NCBI RefSeq assembly: GCF_014236655.1
Contig: NZ_JACMYG010000002.1
Coordinates: forward strand, 186,001-250,000
DNA: 64,000 bases
Direction: 5' to 3'
Origin: Pseudomonas kielensis
GTDB lineage: Bacteria > Pseudomonadota > Gammaproteobacteria > Pseudomonadales > Pseudomonadaceae
Part shown: positions 16,541-26,011 of the stretch, piece by piece
Layout: each line of letters starts with the position of its first letter
Numbering within the stretch: position 1 is the first letter of the stretch
Notes under the pieces: generated by a model
The model's database searches: none
Told to the model about the DNA's origin: nothing
Seen by the model: the letters and a program-made list of their open reading frames with translations, nothing else
Made by a program: the position numbers and the translations under genes

Positions 16541-19500
16541 TCAATGAATGGCTTTTTCGTCCATTCCTGGAACCGGGTCGAGGCGCCGGCCCATTTCACA
16601 TACCAGGCGTGCCACCGAATCGGCATTACGCAGGATGGTGTCGGTACGTCGATCGGGCGAATCGGGATTGAAGAACGCCGTGCGTGCCTCCTGCATGTTT
16701 GCGGCGCCGGTGGCTGACCTGACGGCGTTGCGCAATTGCCTGGCCTCCAGGGCGTCGTCAAAACTTTCCCACGTCTGTTCTTCGCGGTTCCAGTAGGCGA
16801 ACAATTCCTCGGCCGGCGTGCGCAGGGACAGCGCTTCACGCTGGAACGTCTCATGCGTGGCCTTGAGCAGGCGGTGAGCGTGAGTGAGGGTCGAGATGAG
16901 GTCACTGAAGGGTCTGCGGGACTCCACTGTGGCGAAGTCATACGTATTGGAAAACAGGTGCGAAAACTCGTGGATCAGAGTGGCGGCCTGGGCGTGGGCG
17001 GTGATATCGAATGTTTCGGTCAAGGCCCCCTCATACATGTCCAGTTGCTGGTTGAAGAAGTGCTCGGTGAAATGCACCGCACGCTGTGCGTCTTCACTGA
17101 CGACAAACGCGATCACGCCCTCGGTGGGATAGAGGTTGGAGCCCACCACAAACCGATCGTGGTCGAGTGAGTCCAGGCTCGGATCCACCAGGGCTTTGCA
17201 CAGGGGCACAATGGCCTCTTTGATTTTCCGAAGCAGGCTTTCATTGAGGCTGTCGACGTCAAACATTTCCTTGAAGAGTACCTCCAGGCGTGCGCCGCGC
17301 TGGGTGCTCTTGAGCTGGGCCAGATTGTGCAGGCTGTTGAACGCGTAGAAGCGCGCAAGGTCGAGTGCCTGCACGATCTGCCTGGCTTTTTCCGGGAACA
17401 GTTGGCGGATCTTCTCCATACCCCGGGCTTCGATGTTGATGAGCCGGCGTACCTCCTGCCGGGTGACCAGTTTGCTGTGCAGTTTCGACAGCGCCTTGCC
17501 GTAGTGAACACTATGCACGTCAGGGTCCAGCAACCATTGGGTACCCTGGTTCAGCAGGTAGGGCCCCTGGCGCTGGGTCTCGACGATGCGTGGTGCGATG
17601 GCTTTCTTGCTGATGGGGTAGACCTTGCCCGCCACCGGGGCATAGTGCTGCCCGACAGCCATGGGGTAGCTGCCGTCGGCAGCGCGTTCGCCGGAGAGGG
17701 CCAGTTGCGTGGCTTCGAAGGGCTGTAGCCGGGTCCGCGCGGGCGCACAGAGGTCGATGGCCCTGGTGTCGCGGCTCACCCCGACGGGGACATGCAACAA
17801 CCTGCCCAGCCTCACCAGTTGCGCGATACCGTTGATAAAGCTCGGCAACACGGTCTTCCAGTGGTGATCCTGCAGGGCCTCGGCCGACTGCTTGAAGGAG
17901 GTGTAGCTTTGCCAGAGCGCCAGGGGAATCGCCAGTTTGCCCGGCAAAAAAGCGCCGCCATACTTCATGCCCTTGGCAAACAGCGCCTTGAGCGCGTCCC
18001 AGTCCGCTGCTGCACTGCGCTCCAGATGACTGCCCAGCAGGTGTGACAGCAGAACGCTGTTATCGGCGAACAAGCGATGCAGCAGGTTGCCTTCAATCGG
18101 GTGGCAGGCGAGTTGGATATCGGAGTCGGGGCCACTGCCCAGCAGGTTCTGGTAGGTTGCCTGGTGGGGGGCGGGCAAGCGGCGCAGCAACAGATCCTGC
18201 AATGGCCCCGGATGATTGATCGCGCTCACCACGCTGGCCGTGTTGGCGTACTCGGTAATACCCAGGTGTTTGTCGTACGGCGCATAGAGCACCTGCGGCC
18301 CGTTGACGTGCTCGCCGATCAGGTACAAACCCAAGGCCTTGACGGTTGCGGCGCCCTGGGTGGCGATCAGTTCCAGGGGCCGGACGATCGCCTTGGCCCC
18401 GCTGACACTGGCACGCGCCAGGGCATCCGGCATGTCCAGCACTTGCTCAACCAGGGCAAGGCCCTGCTCCGAGAGGTTGCCCTGCAGGTTCAGGGCGTGG
18501 GCGTGCAGCCGCAACTGCCAGGGCAACTGCCGGACGAAGCGTTGCTGGCGCTTGAGGACCGCACGGGTGTTGCCGGTGAGGAGCCGGGTCAGTTGCTCGC
18601 GGTAGGCGGTCTTGATGTCCAGTTGCAGCAACAGCTTTCTGACTTCACTGGCAGTGACCTGCGCGGGGAGCTCCAGGGCACTGCCCGAGGTGATCGCGAA
18701 ACCGGCGCTATGCAGCACATGGGTGGGGTTGAGAGCGAATTCAGTGAGTGTCTGAACTGGGCCGTTCAAAGCCAGTGTCGGCGTCACCTGCATTTGATCG
18801 GGGTCAAGCTCAGCCCCAGGAAAACGCGCGCGCAGCAGTTGCTTGAGGCGCTCGGCGACGTAGCCTGAAAGGGGTTGCACGTCATGCAGGTAGTCACCGC
18901 CTGGTTCGAGGCTGAGACGAAATTGCTCCAGCAATTCGGCATGCTGCTGCATCTGTCCCGCAGAGGCCGCGCCGAGCCAGGCCGGTAACGAGCGCTGGGT
19001 GATGATGCCCCGGGCAATCTGCATGGCATGTTCGAGATTGAGTGGCGTGGGCGACGATTTATGCCGTAGCCAATCCGCGCGTAGGCTCGCGTCCGGCAGG
19101 CCGAGTGAGCGGGTGAACCGGCGTGCGGCAATGAAGTGGTTGATCGCCGATTGCTGACGCTCCTGCAGTACATGGCCTTCAATCAGGCGAAACGGCCCCA
19201 GCGTATAGCTGCGATGAGGGCGGTAGAGGTCACGCGGGAGGTTTTCCAGCAGCTCCAGGCGTGCGCCTTCATCCAGCAAGCGCTTGTCCAGTTCGAGCCG
19301 GGCGTGGGTGATGGACGCGAAGGCCTCCAGACCCTGTGCCGGCGTCCAGAGAATGGCCCGTCCCGAGTGTGACGGGTCCAGGCCGCCGCGTTCGGTCAGC
19401 AGCAAACAATTGGCCAGTGGCATCAGGTTGGGCTCACCCGAGCAGAGCAGGGTCAATGACCAGGCATCGGGTCGGAAACCGCGCAATGCGTTGCGTTGCC

Positions 19501-21292
19501 GGCGGGTCGGGGTATCGGGATTGAGGGCAGTGTCGACGATGGCCTTGTCATGCGCACTGAACGTACGGGGCAGTTGGCGCAGAGCAGCTTCGCCGCGAAT
19601 ACCGACCGCCATGGCGTGGCCGAGGTCGGGCTTGAGACCCTCGAGGAAGGTTTGCTGGAGTGCCAGGTTGTCCGCGGGCAGCGCCGCGAGTTTTTCGGCC
19701 AGGGAGTCTCGTACGCTTTGCAGGGACTTGAGGTGCAGCTCGGCCCTGTCCGTCGCCCGTATGGAGGGGTGATGTTCACCGCTGATCAACGGCCGCAGAC
19801 TCCAGCGCTGCTGATCGGCCGGCTCCAGCAACGCGCTGTCGAGCATGGCCCGCACGTCCAGTGACTGATCGAACAACGCCGGCAGATCGATAGCCCCTTC
19901 ACTGTTGCGAAAGACATCCAGTGCGTGGCTGATGCTCTGCTGTTGCTTGCTGATGATGTCCGACACCAGGCGCTGGAACAGGTTGCCGAATACCGGTTCG
20001 CCGGATACCTGGGGCTCGTCCAGGCGCAGCAGCAGGTTGCGCTCCGGCAGGCTCAGCAGGCTGTAGACCTGATCTTCATGGCCGCTGCTGGTGACCATGC
20101 GTTGCACGGTCTGTTTCAGCTGGGCGTAGTCGCTCAGGACTTGCACGCCCTGGGACTGGCTATACAGGTAAGCGCTGTTGCGGTTGCTCAGCAGCAGTGT
20201 GCTGGCCGGCTCGACATACTGCTCAGGCTGCTCCCACACGCGCACGGTTTCGGCTTGCAACTGGTCGGCGTCATAGCCGGCGGGGGCGTTCCCACGCTCG
20301 AGCAGCGCGAGCAGGACCTGGTGCTGCTCGGGGCTGAGGATTTGCTCCTGGCGTTTGCGTAGCAGGTCGAGGCGCGCCTTGTCACTCATGGCCTGGGCAA
20401 AAAAAGCCAGGCGCGAACCGACGACCCCGGCGTCAGTTGCCCAATAGCTGCGCAATCGCTCGGCCAACAAGGGCGCCAGGCCTTGCGCGATGCCCTTGAC
20501 GGCGTTTTCCCAGGGGGCAGGGTCATCGGCAGTGGGTACCAGGCGCGGATTGGCAAACCGTCGGTTGAGGCCCGCAGGCCATGTGCGATGCAGGAAAAAA
20601 TCCAGTAGCGCCTGGGTCAAGGGTTTGCTATCGACCTTGCGCCGTTCACCCTCTGGGTCGAGCGCGAAGAATTCGACACGGCTTTGTCGTTGGTCCAGCC
20701 CGGGAAAGGAGCGCCCCAGCTCACGGTCGAGTAGCTGTTCAAGCAAGTGGCTCAAGGTGGGCAGTTGTTCGAGTTGTTCGCGCATCAGGCTGAGGTTGTT
20801 GCGCTGGCTGGCAGCGAATTGTCGCCCCTGGTGCTCGAACACCGGCTCGTCGATGACCTCATGGCTCAGGCTGAAGCTGTTGTCGTCGGGCCATGAATGA
20901 CGCCAGGCGATGGGCAGCAAGCGCAACAGCTCCAGGCGCTTGCCGGGGTCCTTGAGCGACGCCTGTAGCGTCTGAATCGCGGCGCCCGGGTTGTCGAACT
21001 TCTGCAGCCCGCCGTAGGGCGTGTACAGCACTGCCTTTTGATCGACCGGTGTCGGGTGCAGCATGAAGCTGCCGGCCAGGGGCTCTGGCTGGCTGTCCTT
21101 GACCCTGAGGGCGATGGATTCGACGGTCATGGGGTCAGGCTGCGCGGCACGGTGTGTGTGGCTGGCGAGTTCAACATTGCGCAACCAGGCCAGGTCCGCG
21201 AGCGAGAAATCCAGGGCCCGTAACCTTGGGGTGAGGACTTTCAGGTCTTGCAGGGCTTCAGGGAAAAACAGCGGTAGGGGCTGGTCTGTCAT
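16541..21292 (-). CDS. large putative toxin/effector with HEFSH metallopeptidase-like C-terminus
   Basis: A 1583-residue protein with no signal peptide and no clear membrane helices. The style (GPYLLNQGTQWLLD near 1243-1256, preceded by YAPVAGKVYPISKKAIAPRI) matches the large Pseudomonas proteins annotated as dermonecrotic-toxin-domain (DUF6543) proteins. Residues 1441-1445 are HEFSH within LIHEFSHLFSNTYDF, a zincin HExxH signature; the third ligand is not obvious. A roughly 40-residue unit recurs at about 88, 376, 647 and 1001, with the form [VI]L[YW]xPxxGL...[FY]...L...LL..LP. No secretion or immunity gene adjoins it. Alternatives are an intracellular structural protein or a contact-delivered effector. 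The start has only a weak ribosome site. Confidence 0.6.
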   Translation of the reverse strand: MTDQPLPLFFPEALQDLKVLTPRLRALDFSLADLAWLRNVELASHTHRAAQPDPMTVESIALRVKDSQPEPLAGSFMLHPTPVDQKAVLYTPYGGLQKFDNPGAAIQTLQASLKDPGKRLELLRLLPIAWRHSWPDDNSFSLSHEVIDEPVFEHQGRQFAASQRNNLSLMREQLEQLPTLSHLLEQLLDRELGRSFPGLDQRQSRVEFFALDPEGERRKVDSKPLTQALLDFFLHRTWPAGLNRRFANPRLVPTADDPAPWENAVKGIAQGLAPLLAERLRSYWATDAGVVGSRLAFFAQAMSDKARLDLLRKRQEQILSPEQHQVLLALLERGNAPAGYDADQLQAETVRVWEQPEQYVEPASTLLLSNRNSAYLYSQSQGVQVLSDYAQLKQTVQRMVTSSGHEDQVYSLLSLPERNLLLRLDEPQVSGEPVFGNLFQRLVSDIISKQQQSISHALDVFRNSEGAIDLPALFDQSLDVRAMLDSALLEPADQQRWSLRPLISGEHHPSIRATDRAELHLKSLQSVRDSLAEKLAALPADNLALQQTFLEGLKPDLGHAMAVGIRGEAALRQLPRTFSAHDKAIVDTALNPDTPTRRQRNALRGFRPDAWSLTLLCSGEPNLMPLANCLLLTERGGLDPSHSGRAILWTPAQGLEAFASITHARLELDKRLLDEGARLELLENLPRDLYRPHRSYTLGPFRLIEGHVLQERQQSAINHFIAARRFTRSLGLPDASLRADWLRHKSSPTPLNLEHAMQIARGIITQRSLPAWLGAASAGQMQQHAELLEQFRLSLEPGGDYLHDVQPLSGYVAERLKQLLRARFPGAELDPDQMQVTPTLALNGPVQTLTEFALNPTHVLHSAGFAITSGSALELPAQVTASEVRKLLLQLDIKTAYREQLTRLLTGNTRAVLKRQQRFVRQLPWQLRLHAHALNLQGNLSEQGLALVEQVLDMPDALARASVSGAKAIVRPLELIATQGAATVKALGLYLIGEHVNGPQVLYAPYDKHLGITEYANTASVVSAINHPGPLQDLLLRRLPAPHQATYQNLLGSGPDSDIQLACHPIEGNLLHRLFADNSVLLSHLLGSHLERSAAADWDALKALFAKGMKYGGAFLPGKLAIPLALWQSYTSFKQSAEALQDHHWKTVLPSFINGIAQLVRLGRLLHVPVGVSRDTRAIDLCAPARTRLQPFEATQLALSGERAADGSYPMAVGQHYAPVAGKVYPISKKAIAPRIVETQRQGPYLLNQGTQWLLDPDVHSVHYGKALSKLHSKLVTRQEVRRLINIEARGMEKIRQLFPEKARQIVQALDLARFYAFNSLHNLAQLKSTQRGARLEVLFKEMFDVDSLNESLLRKIKEAIVPLCKALVDPSLDSLDHDRFVVGSNLYPTEGVIAFVVSEDAQRAVHFTEHFFNQQLDMYEGALTETFDITAHAQAATLIHEFSHLFSNTYDFATVESRRPFSDLISTLTHAHRLLKATHETFQREALSLRTPAEELFAYWNREEQTWESFDDALEARQLRNAVRSATGAANMQEARTAFFNPDSPDRRTDTILRNADSVARLVCEMGRRLDPVPGMDEKAIH

Positions 21293-21498
21293 GGTGTTTG
21301 TCTCGGTGGGGCGCGACGATTGTGAGTCGCTGGGGAGGCTCCAAGGCTAAGTGGGCCGAGACGGCGCAGCGCGGTAGATAGTTAGTGTGCTGTGGGTCGC
21401 CTTTCGACAGTTGACAGCGGGCGCGTCAAGGGGGGTTTAATCAGCGCCTCGGGATCCCCGCGCTGTTGCCCCCTCCAATAAAAAACCTGGAGCTTCAG

Positions 21499-22530
21499 AT
21501 GTCTGTGTCACACGATCAAGCTGCCTCACATACGGTGTCGTACCCAACACTGGTGAATCTTCTCGAAGGGATTTTTCTGCGCCACGGCACCCGTCCCGAA
21601 GTCGCCACGGTGCTGGCCAACAATTGTGCCGGGGCCGAGCGAGATGGTGCCCATAGCCATGGGGTGTTCCGCATTCCGGGGTATGTCTCGACGCTTAAAA
21701 GCGGCTGGGTCAATGGCCAGGCGGTGCCGGTGGTGGAAGATGTCGCCTCTGGGTTCGTGCGGGTCGATGCGCAGAACGGCTTCGCCCAGCCGGCGTTGGC
21801 TGCTGGCCGCGCATTGCTGGTAGAGAAAGCCCGCAGTGCCGGGATCGCGGTCATGGCGATTCGCAACTCCCACCATTTCGCCGCGCTCTGGCCGGACGTC
21901 GAGCCCTTTGCCTATGAGGGGCTGGTGGCACTCAGCGTGGTCAATAGCATGACGTGCGTGGTGCCCCACGGCGCCGACCGTCCGTTGTTTGGCACCAACC
22001 CCATTGCGTTTGCCGCGCCACGGGCAGACGACGAGCCGATTGTCTTTGATCTGGCCACCAGCGCCATTGCCCATGGCGATGTGCAGATCGCTGCGCGCAA
22101 GGGCGAGCGCTTGCCGCCGGGTATGGGGGTGGACAGCCTGGGCCAGCCGACCACGGACCCGAAAGCGATCCTCGAGGGCGGGGCGTTGCTGCCGTTTGGC
22201 GGACACAAGGGCTCGGCGTTGTCGATGATGGTCGAGTTGCTGGCGGCGGCGTTGACAGGGGGCAATTTTTCGTTCGAATTCGACTGGTCCAATCACCCTG
22301 GTGCCAAGACCCCGTGGACCGGGCAGTTGTTGATCGTCATCGACCCGAGCAAGGCGGCGGGGCAGAACTTCGCGCAGAGAAGCCAGGAGTTGGTGCGGCA
22401 GATGCATGCCGTCGGTTTGCACCGACTGCCGGGTGATCGCCGTCATCGCGAGCGGCGTAAAGCTGAGTCAGCAGGCATCGTGCTGGACGATGAAACCCTG
22501 GTGCAGTTGCGCAGCCTGGCTGAGGGCTGA
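21499..22530 (+). CDS. dpkA: delta1-piperideine-2-carboxylate/pyrroline-2-carboxylate reductase (Ldh_2 family)
   Basis: A 343-residue member of the malate/L-lactate dehydrogenase (Ldh_2) family that uses NAD(P)H but lacks a Rossmann fold. DGAHSHGVFRIPGYV, the catalytic-site segment NSHHFAALWPDVEPFA, and ATSAIAHGDVQIAARKGERLPPG are the family hallmarks. The length and the C-terminal RLPGDRRHRERRKAESAGI block fit DpkA/LhpD, which reduces cyclic imines from D-lysine or D-proline/hydroxyproline catabolism. The start at 21499 follows GGAG; the frame is open 11 codons further up. No lysine or hydroxyproline genes adjoin it, so the physiological substrate is inferred from family resemblance. Confidence 0.8.
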   Translation: MSVSHDQAASHTVSYPTLVNLLEGIFLRHGTRPEVATVLANNCAGAERDGAHSHGVFRIPGYVSTLKSGWVNGQAVPVVEDVASGFVRVDAQNGFAQPALAAGRALLVEKARSAGIAVMAIRNSHHFAALWPDVEPFAYEGLVALSVVNSMTCVVPHGADRPLFGTNPIAFAAPRADDEPIVFDLATSAIAHGDVQIAARKGERLPPGMGVDSLGQPTTDPKAILEGGALLPFGGHKGSALSMMVELLAAALTGGNFSFEFDWSNHPGAKTPWTGQLLIVIDPSKAAGQNFAQRSQELVRQMHAVGLHRLPGDRRHRERRKAESAGIVLDDETLVQLRSLAEG

Positions 22531-22545
22531 CCTGCCGATGTGCAG

Positions 22546-22655
22546 GCGCCGGCTTGCCGGCGAGGGTCGTCAACGATGAGGTGCAGTGGCTGGATGGACG
22601 CGTTGTCCTTGAGTGCATTGCGAGCAAGCCGCAAGCGGGCACTCGCTCCTACAAG
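22546..22655. repeat. degenerate REP doublet
   Basis: Two REP-like palindromes lie in the gap after the reductase gene: GCGCCGGCTTGCCGGCGAGG at 22546-22565 and a disrupted copy beginning TTGCGAGCAAGCC near 22618 and ending CTCGCTCCTACAAG at 22655. Their arrangement as an inverted pair about 60 bp apart is that of a decayed REP doublet of fluorescent pseudomonads. Confidence 0.6.
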
Positions 22656-22700
22656 TCCTGCGTCCACCAGACCCCAGTTGTTCCTACAGCGATGTGGGGC

Positions 22701-23018
22701 TCAACGGCGCCCCAACAACAACCCCACCACCAGGCCAAACCCGGCAGAGATTGCCACGGTTTGCCAAGGGTGCCCGCCGATGTAGGTTTCGGTGGCATCG
22801 ACCACCGGTTGGGTGCGTTCGCGCACGCTGGTGACCGAGTCGCGAGCCTGCTGCAGCTTCAGGGCAATTTGCCCGCGCAGGGTCTCGGCTTCCTCGCCCA
22901 CCAGGGCGGCGCTGCTTTTAAGGAGCTTTTCCGACTCTTCGATCAGCGCTTGCAGCTCACTGAACGCCTGATCCTTGATTTGCTCTTCTTGAGCCTGGGC
23001 GGCAGTTTTTCGGGCCAT
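22701..23018 (-). CDS. DUF883 (ElaB/YqjD-like) membrane-anchored protein
   Basis: A 105-residue protein starting MARKTAAQAQEEQ, with AAGGAG before the ATG at 23018. Residues 10-70 are an amphipathic helix rich in Glu, Gln, Leu and Ala (DQAFSELQALIEESEKLLKS), and the C-terminus has one hydrophobic segment, WQTVAISAGFGLVVGLLLGRR, of the kind found at the end of ElaB/YqjD proteins. E. coli homologues are inner-membrane proteins that bind ribosomes in stationary phase. The 3' end is close to the REP region, with no terminator of its own visible. Confidence 0.85.
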   Translation of the reverse strand: MARKTAAQAQEEQIKDQAFSELQALIEESEKLLKSSAALVGEEAETLRGQIALKLQQARDSVTSVRERTQPVVDATETYIGGHPWQTVAISAGFGLVVGLLLGRR

Positions 23019-23182
23019 CGGGTAACTCCTTGCAGGGAAAGGGACAGTGAACAATGGAGTGTAGGCGGCGGGTAAAAGTTGCAGATTTTTTCTGCGATGC
23101 TCCCTGGTCTGGGTAAATCCATCGCCGGAGATTTCTACCTACAGTGTAAGATGTCGCCTATTTTATGCAGCAGGTAACTCCC

Positions 23183-23434
23183 ATGAGCTTCAATCTGGCC
23201 GACAAGCCCCTTGCCGAGCGCGCCGCGCTTGAAGATGAAAAGTCCCGTCTGTTCGACCTCTGGCAGAGCAACCTGGGCAAATCCAAAGGTGAAGCGGCCC
23301 GTCTGTTCGGTGAGCGTTCCAAGCGCAAAGGCAAATGGGCCGAATGGGTCCGCTCGGAGCTGGACGCCATGTCACCGCCGGAATACGCCAACATGGTGCG
23401 CAGTGAAGTCAATCGCCTAATGGCGGCGAAGTAA
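23183..23434 (+). CDS. conserved small protein of unknown function
   Basis: An 83-residue, charged, helical protein (MSFNLADKPLAERAALEDEK), followed by a Lys/Arg/Gly patch (LGKSKGEAARLFGERSKRKG) and ending VRSEVNRLMAAK. No signal peptide or membrane segment. I chose 23183 over the in-frame ATG at 23165, but neither has a strong ribosome site. Its last 18 bases overlap the end of the convergent GNAT gene. I recognise it as a conserved Pseudomonas hypothetical but know no function. Confidence 0.65.
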   Translation: MSFNLADKPLAERAALEDEKSRLFDLWQSNLGKSKGEAARLFGERSKRKGKWAEWVRSELDAMSPPEYANMVRSEVNRLMAAK

Positions 23435-23971
23435 GCGCTGCCACTGCTCGCGGGTGATTTCCCAGGTTTCCTGGGCGTAGCGGCCGCCGACGAAGTTGCC
23501 TTCGTCGACCCGGACCAGGTGCATGCCGCTGCGTTCCGAGAGTCGGCGTGACGCCAGGTTGGGCGAGGCCTTGGGCACACGCATGAGCTCGCGCCCAAGG
23601 TCCTGGAACCAGTAGCGGGTGACCTCGGCCGAGGCTTGCGCCATCAGCCCCTGGCCCTGCCACGCAGGGCCCAGCCAGAAACCACGGTTATTGTCCTGTT
23701 CGTCCATCAGGCTGATGTTGCCGATCAGTTGCTCGGGGGCCGACTTCAAGCGGATCGACCAATGCCATTCCTCCCCCCGGGCAATCGCCGGCAGGGCGAT
23801 GTCGCGCAGGTAGACCAGGGCACCGTCCGGCGGATACGGCCAGGGCACCAGGGCATTGAGGTAGCGCACCACGTCCCACTGGGCGAACTGCTGCTGGATC
23901 GCCTGGGCATCGGCGAGTTCCAGCGGTTTCAGGATCAAGCGCTCGGTGTACAGCGTGGGGTATGGGGCCAT
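23417..23971 (-). CDS. GNAT-family N-acetyltransferase (RimJ-like)
   Basis: A 184-residue acetyltransferase. LYTERLILKPLELADAQAI at the N-terminus is the RimJ/RimL type. The acetyl-CoA-binding region is RGFWLGPAWQGQGLMAQASA, followed by RVPKASPNLASRRLSERSGM. The start at 23971 is decided by a strong AGGAGG site ten bases upstream; the in-frame ATG at 24013 has none. The target is unknown; members acetylate ribosomal proteins or small molecules. It follows the LEA-type lipoprotein gene by 38 bp on the same strand and its end overlaps a convergent small gene. Confidence 0.85.
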   Translation of the reverse strand: MAPYPTLYTERLILKPLELADAQAIQQQFAQWDVVRYLNALVPWPYPPDGALVYLRDIALPAIARGEEWHWSIRLKSAPEQLIGNISLMDEQDNNRGFWLGPAWQGQGLMAQASAEVTRYWFQDLGRELMRVPKASPNLASRRLSERSGMHLVRVDEGNFVGGRYAQETWEITREQWQRLLRRH

Positions 23972-24009
23972 ATCTGAATCCACCTCCTTGGCGTGATGGG
24001 CGCGCGGCG

Positions 24010-24483
24010 TCAACGGGCGCCGGCAGTTGGGCCGGCCAGGCTCAATTGGCCGCTGTCGACAAAACGCTGGGTGCCGAACAGGCCGCCCGCTAATTTACCT
24101 CGTAGCACGTAGGGCAGGTTGTCCAGGGACTGGGTCTGGCTCAGTCCCAGGGTCTGGCGCATCACCGAGAACGCCGAAATACTCACCGGCACGCTGATCA
24201 GCGCCTCGCTGAAGCGCGGGATCGAGCCTTGCTGGTCACTGACGCCGGAGGCCAGAGGCTGGCCGTTGACCTCAAGGTTCAGGGCCACGCCGTGGTAGTC
24301 GATGGCGTTGTCGTTGGGGTTCTGCAGACGGATCTTGACTGCGAATCGCACCTCCAGGCCCTGGCTGGGCAGCGGCTCGAGGCCGACCACGTTGACGTTC
24401 AACGGGTCGCGATCGGGAAACAGCGCGCAGCCATTCAGGCTGAGCAACAACAGGGCAAGGCCGGCAAAGATGAATCGGCGCAT
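24010..24483 (-). CDS. LEA14-like (water-stress/hypersensitive domain) lipoprotein
   Basis: A 157-residue lipoprotein: MRRFIFAGLALLLLSLNGC ends in a lipobox (LNGC), so the protein should be lipidated and anchored in the envelope. The mature part (VNVVGLEPLPSQGLEVRFAV through LNLEVNGQPLASGVSDQQGS) fits the LEA type-2 immunoglobulin-like domain found in plant LEA14 and many bacterial lipoproteins. I use 24483 as start; upstream in-frame codons lack coding character. It follows the purine permease gene by 55 bp and precedes the GNAT gene. Function in bacteria is not established; a desiccation or osmotic role is only suggested by the family name. Confidence 0.85.
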   Translation of the reverse strand: MRRFIFAGLALLLLSLNGCALFPDRDPLNVNVVGLEPLPSQGLEVRFAVKIRLQNPNDNAIDYHGVALNLEVNGQPLASGVSDQQGSIPRFSEALISVPVSISAFSVMRQTLGLSQTQSLDNLPYVLRGKLAGGLFGTQRFVDSGQLSLAGPTAGAR

Positions 24484-24538
24484 GTAGGGGCTCTCATCAA
24501 CAGGGTTCGAACCGCCAGCGGCTCGACCCACCCGCGGA

Positions 24539-26011
24539 TTAGCGCTTCAAGGATGGGACCGCCGAGGGCTTGAGCGGTTCGCCCGAGTGGCTGACGTCGG
24601 GGTTTTCCATGACCTGGAGAATCGAGGCCTCCGGGTCAAAGTCGTCTTCTTCCAGCTCGATGAACTCCTCGGGCAAAAAGATATTCAGCACGATAGCGCA
24701 CAACGCGCCGACGGTGATCGGTGACTCGAAGATGTTGTGCAACGCCTTGGGCAACTCGCGCAGCACTTCCGGTACGGCCGCCACGCCCAGGCCCATGCCC
24801 AGGGAGATCGCCACGATCAGCATGTTGCGCCGGTGCAGCCCGGCCTCGGCGAGGATCTTGATCCCGGCCACGGCCACCGTGCCGAACATCACCAGTTCAG
24901 CGCCGCCCAGCACGGGCTTGGGCATCAGTTGCAGCACCGCGCCGATCATCGGGAACAGCCCCAGCAACACCAGCAGGCCGGCAATGAAAAACGCCACGTA
25001 GCGGCTGGCGACGCCGGTCAGCTGGATCACTCCGTTGTTCTGGGCGAAGGTCACCATCGGCATGCTGTTGAATACGGCGGCCATCGCCGAGTTGAGGCCG
25101 TCCGCCAACAGTCCGGACTTGATCCGGCGGATATACAGTGGGCCCTTGACCGGTTGTTGCGAGATCATCGAGTTGGCCGTCAGGTCGCCGGCGGCCTCCA
25201 GGGGCGAGACCAGGAAAATCACCGCGATCGGAATGAACGCCACCCAGTCGAAGTTAAAACCGTACTTGAACGGCACCGGCACGCTCATCAGGGGCACGGC
25301 GGTCATGTTGGCGAAGTCGACGTCGCCCATCAACCAGGCCACCAGGTAACCCAGGGTCAGGCCGATGACGATGGCCCCCAGGCGCAGGAATGGCACGTCG
25401 ACCCGGTTCAGCGCCACGATAGTGCCCAGCACCAGGGCGGCCAACAGTAGATGGTGGGCGCCGCCCAGGTCAGCCGCGCCAAAGCCGCCGGCGATGTCGG
25501 TCATGGCGACCTTGATCAGCGACAGACCCATCAGGGTGATGATGGTGCCGGTGACGACCGGGGTGATCAGCATGCGCAGTTTGCCGATGAACTGGCTCAG
25601 CACCACCTCGATGAATGCGGCAAAAAAACACACGCCGAAAATCGTCGAGAGGATCTCGTCGGTACCGCCACCCCGCGCCTTGACCATGAAGCCGGCGCTG
25701 AGGATCACGCTGATGAACGAGAAACTGGTGCCTTGCAGGCACAGCAGGCCGGAACCGACTGGGCCGAAGCGGCGCGCCTGGACAAACGTGCCGAGGCCGG
25801 AAACGAACAGGGCCATGCTGATCAGGTAGGGGATTTCACTCTGCAGCCCCAGGGCGCTGCCCATGATCAGGGTCGGGGTGATGATCCCGACGAAACTTGC
25901 CAGCACGTGCTGCAGTGCGGCAAACACGGTCGCGGTGAAGTGGGGACGGTCGTACAGGCCGTAAATCAGGTCGGAACGCGGGGCAGTTTTTGCGTGGTCA
26001 GATGAGGTCAC
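24539..26011 (-). CDS. NCS2-family xanthine/uric acid permease
   Basis: A 490-residue polytopic membrane protein with about 12-14 hydrophobic segments. The NCS2 signature is visible as QNNGVIQLTGVASR, matching QNxGxxxxT[RKG], and the nucleobase-binding Glu/Asp helix lies near FLVSPLEAAGDLTANS. These residues and the length fit the xanthine/uric-acid branch rather than the shorter uracil permeases. It imports a purine base with protons or cations. The C-terminal tail after FLPEEFIELEEDDFDPEA is acidic and cytoplasmic. No purine catabolic genes adjoin it, so the exact base is unknown. Confidence 0.88.
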   Translation of the reverse strand: MTSSDHAKTAPRSDLIYGLYDRPHFTATVFAALQHVLASFVGIITPTLIMGSALGLQSEIPYLISMALFVSGLGTFVQARRFGPVGSGLLCLQGTSFSFISVILSAGFMVKARGGGTDEILSTIFGVCFFAAFIEVVLSQFIGKLRMLITPVVTGTIITLMGLSLIKVAMTDIAGGFGAADLGGAHHLLLAALVLGTIVALNRVDVPFLRLGAIVIGLTLGYLVAWLMGDVDFANMTAVPLMSVPVPFKYGFNFDWVAFIPIAVIFLVSPLEAAGDLTANSMISQQPVKGPLYIRRIKSGLLADGLNSAMAAVFNSMPMVTFAQNNGVIQLTGVASRYVAFFIAGLLVLLGLFPMIGAVLQLMPKPVLGGAELVMFGTVAVAGIKILAEAGLHRRNMLIVAISLGMGLGVAAVPEVLRELPKALHNIFESPITVGALCAIVLNIFLPEEFIELEEDDFDPEASILQVMENPDVSHSGEPLKPSAVPSLKR

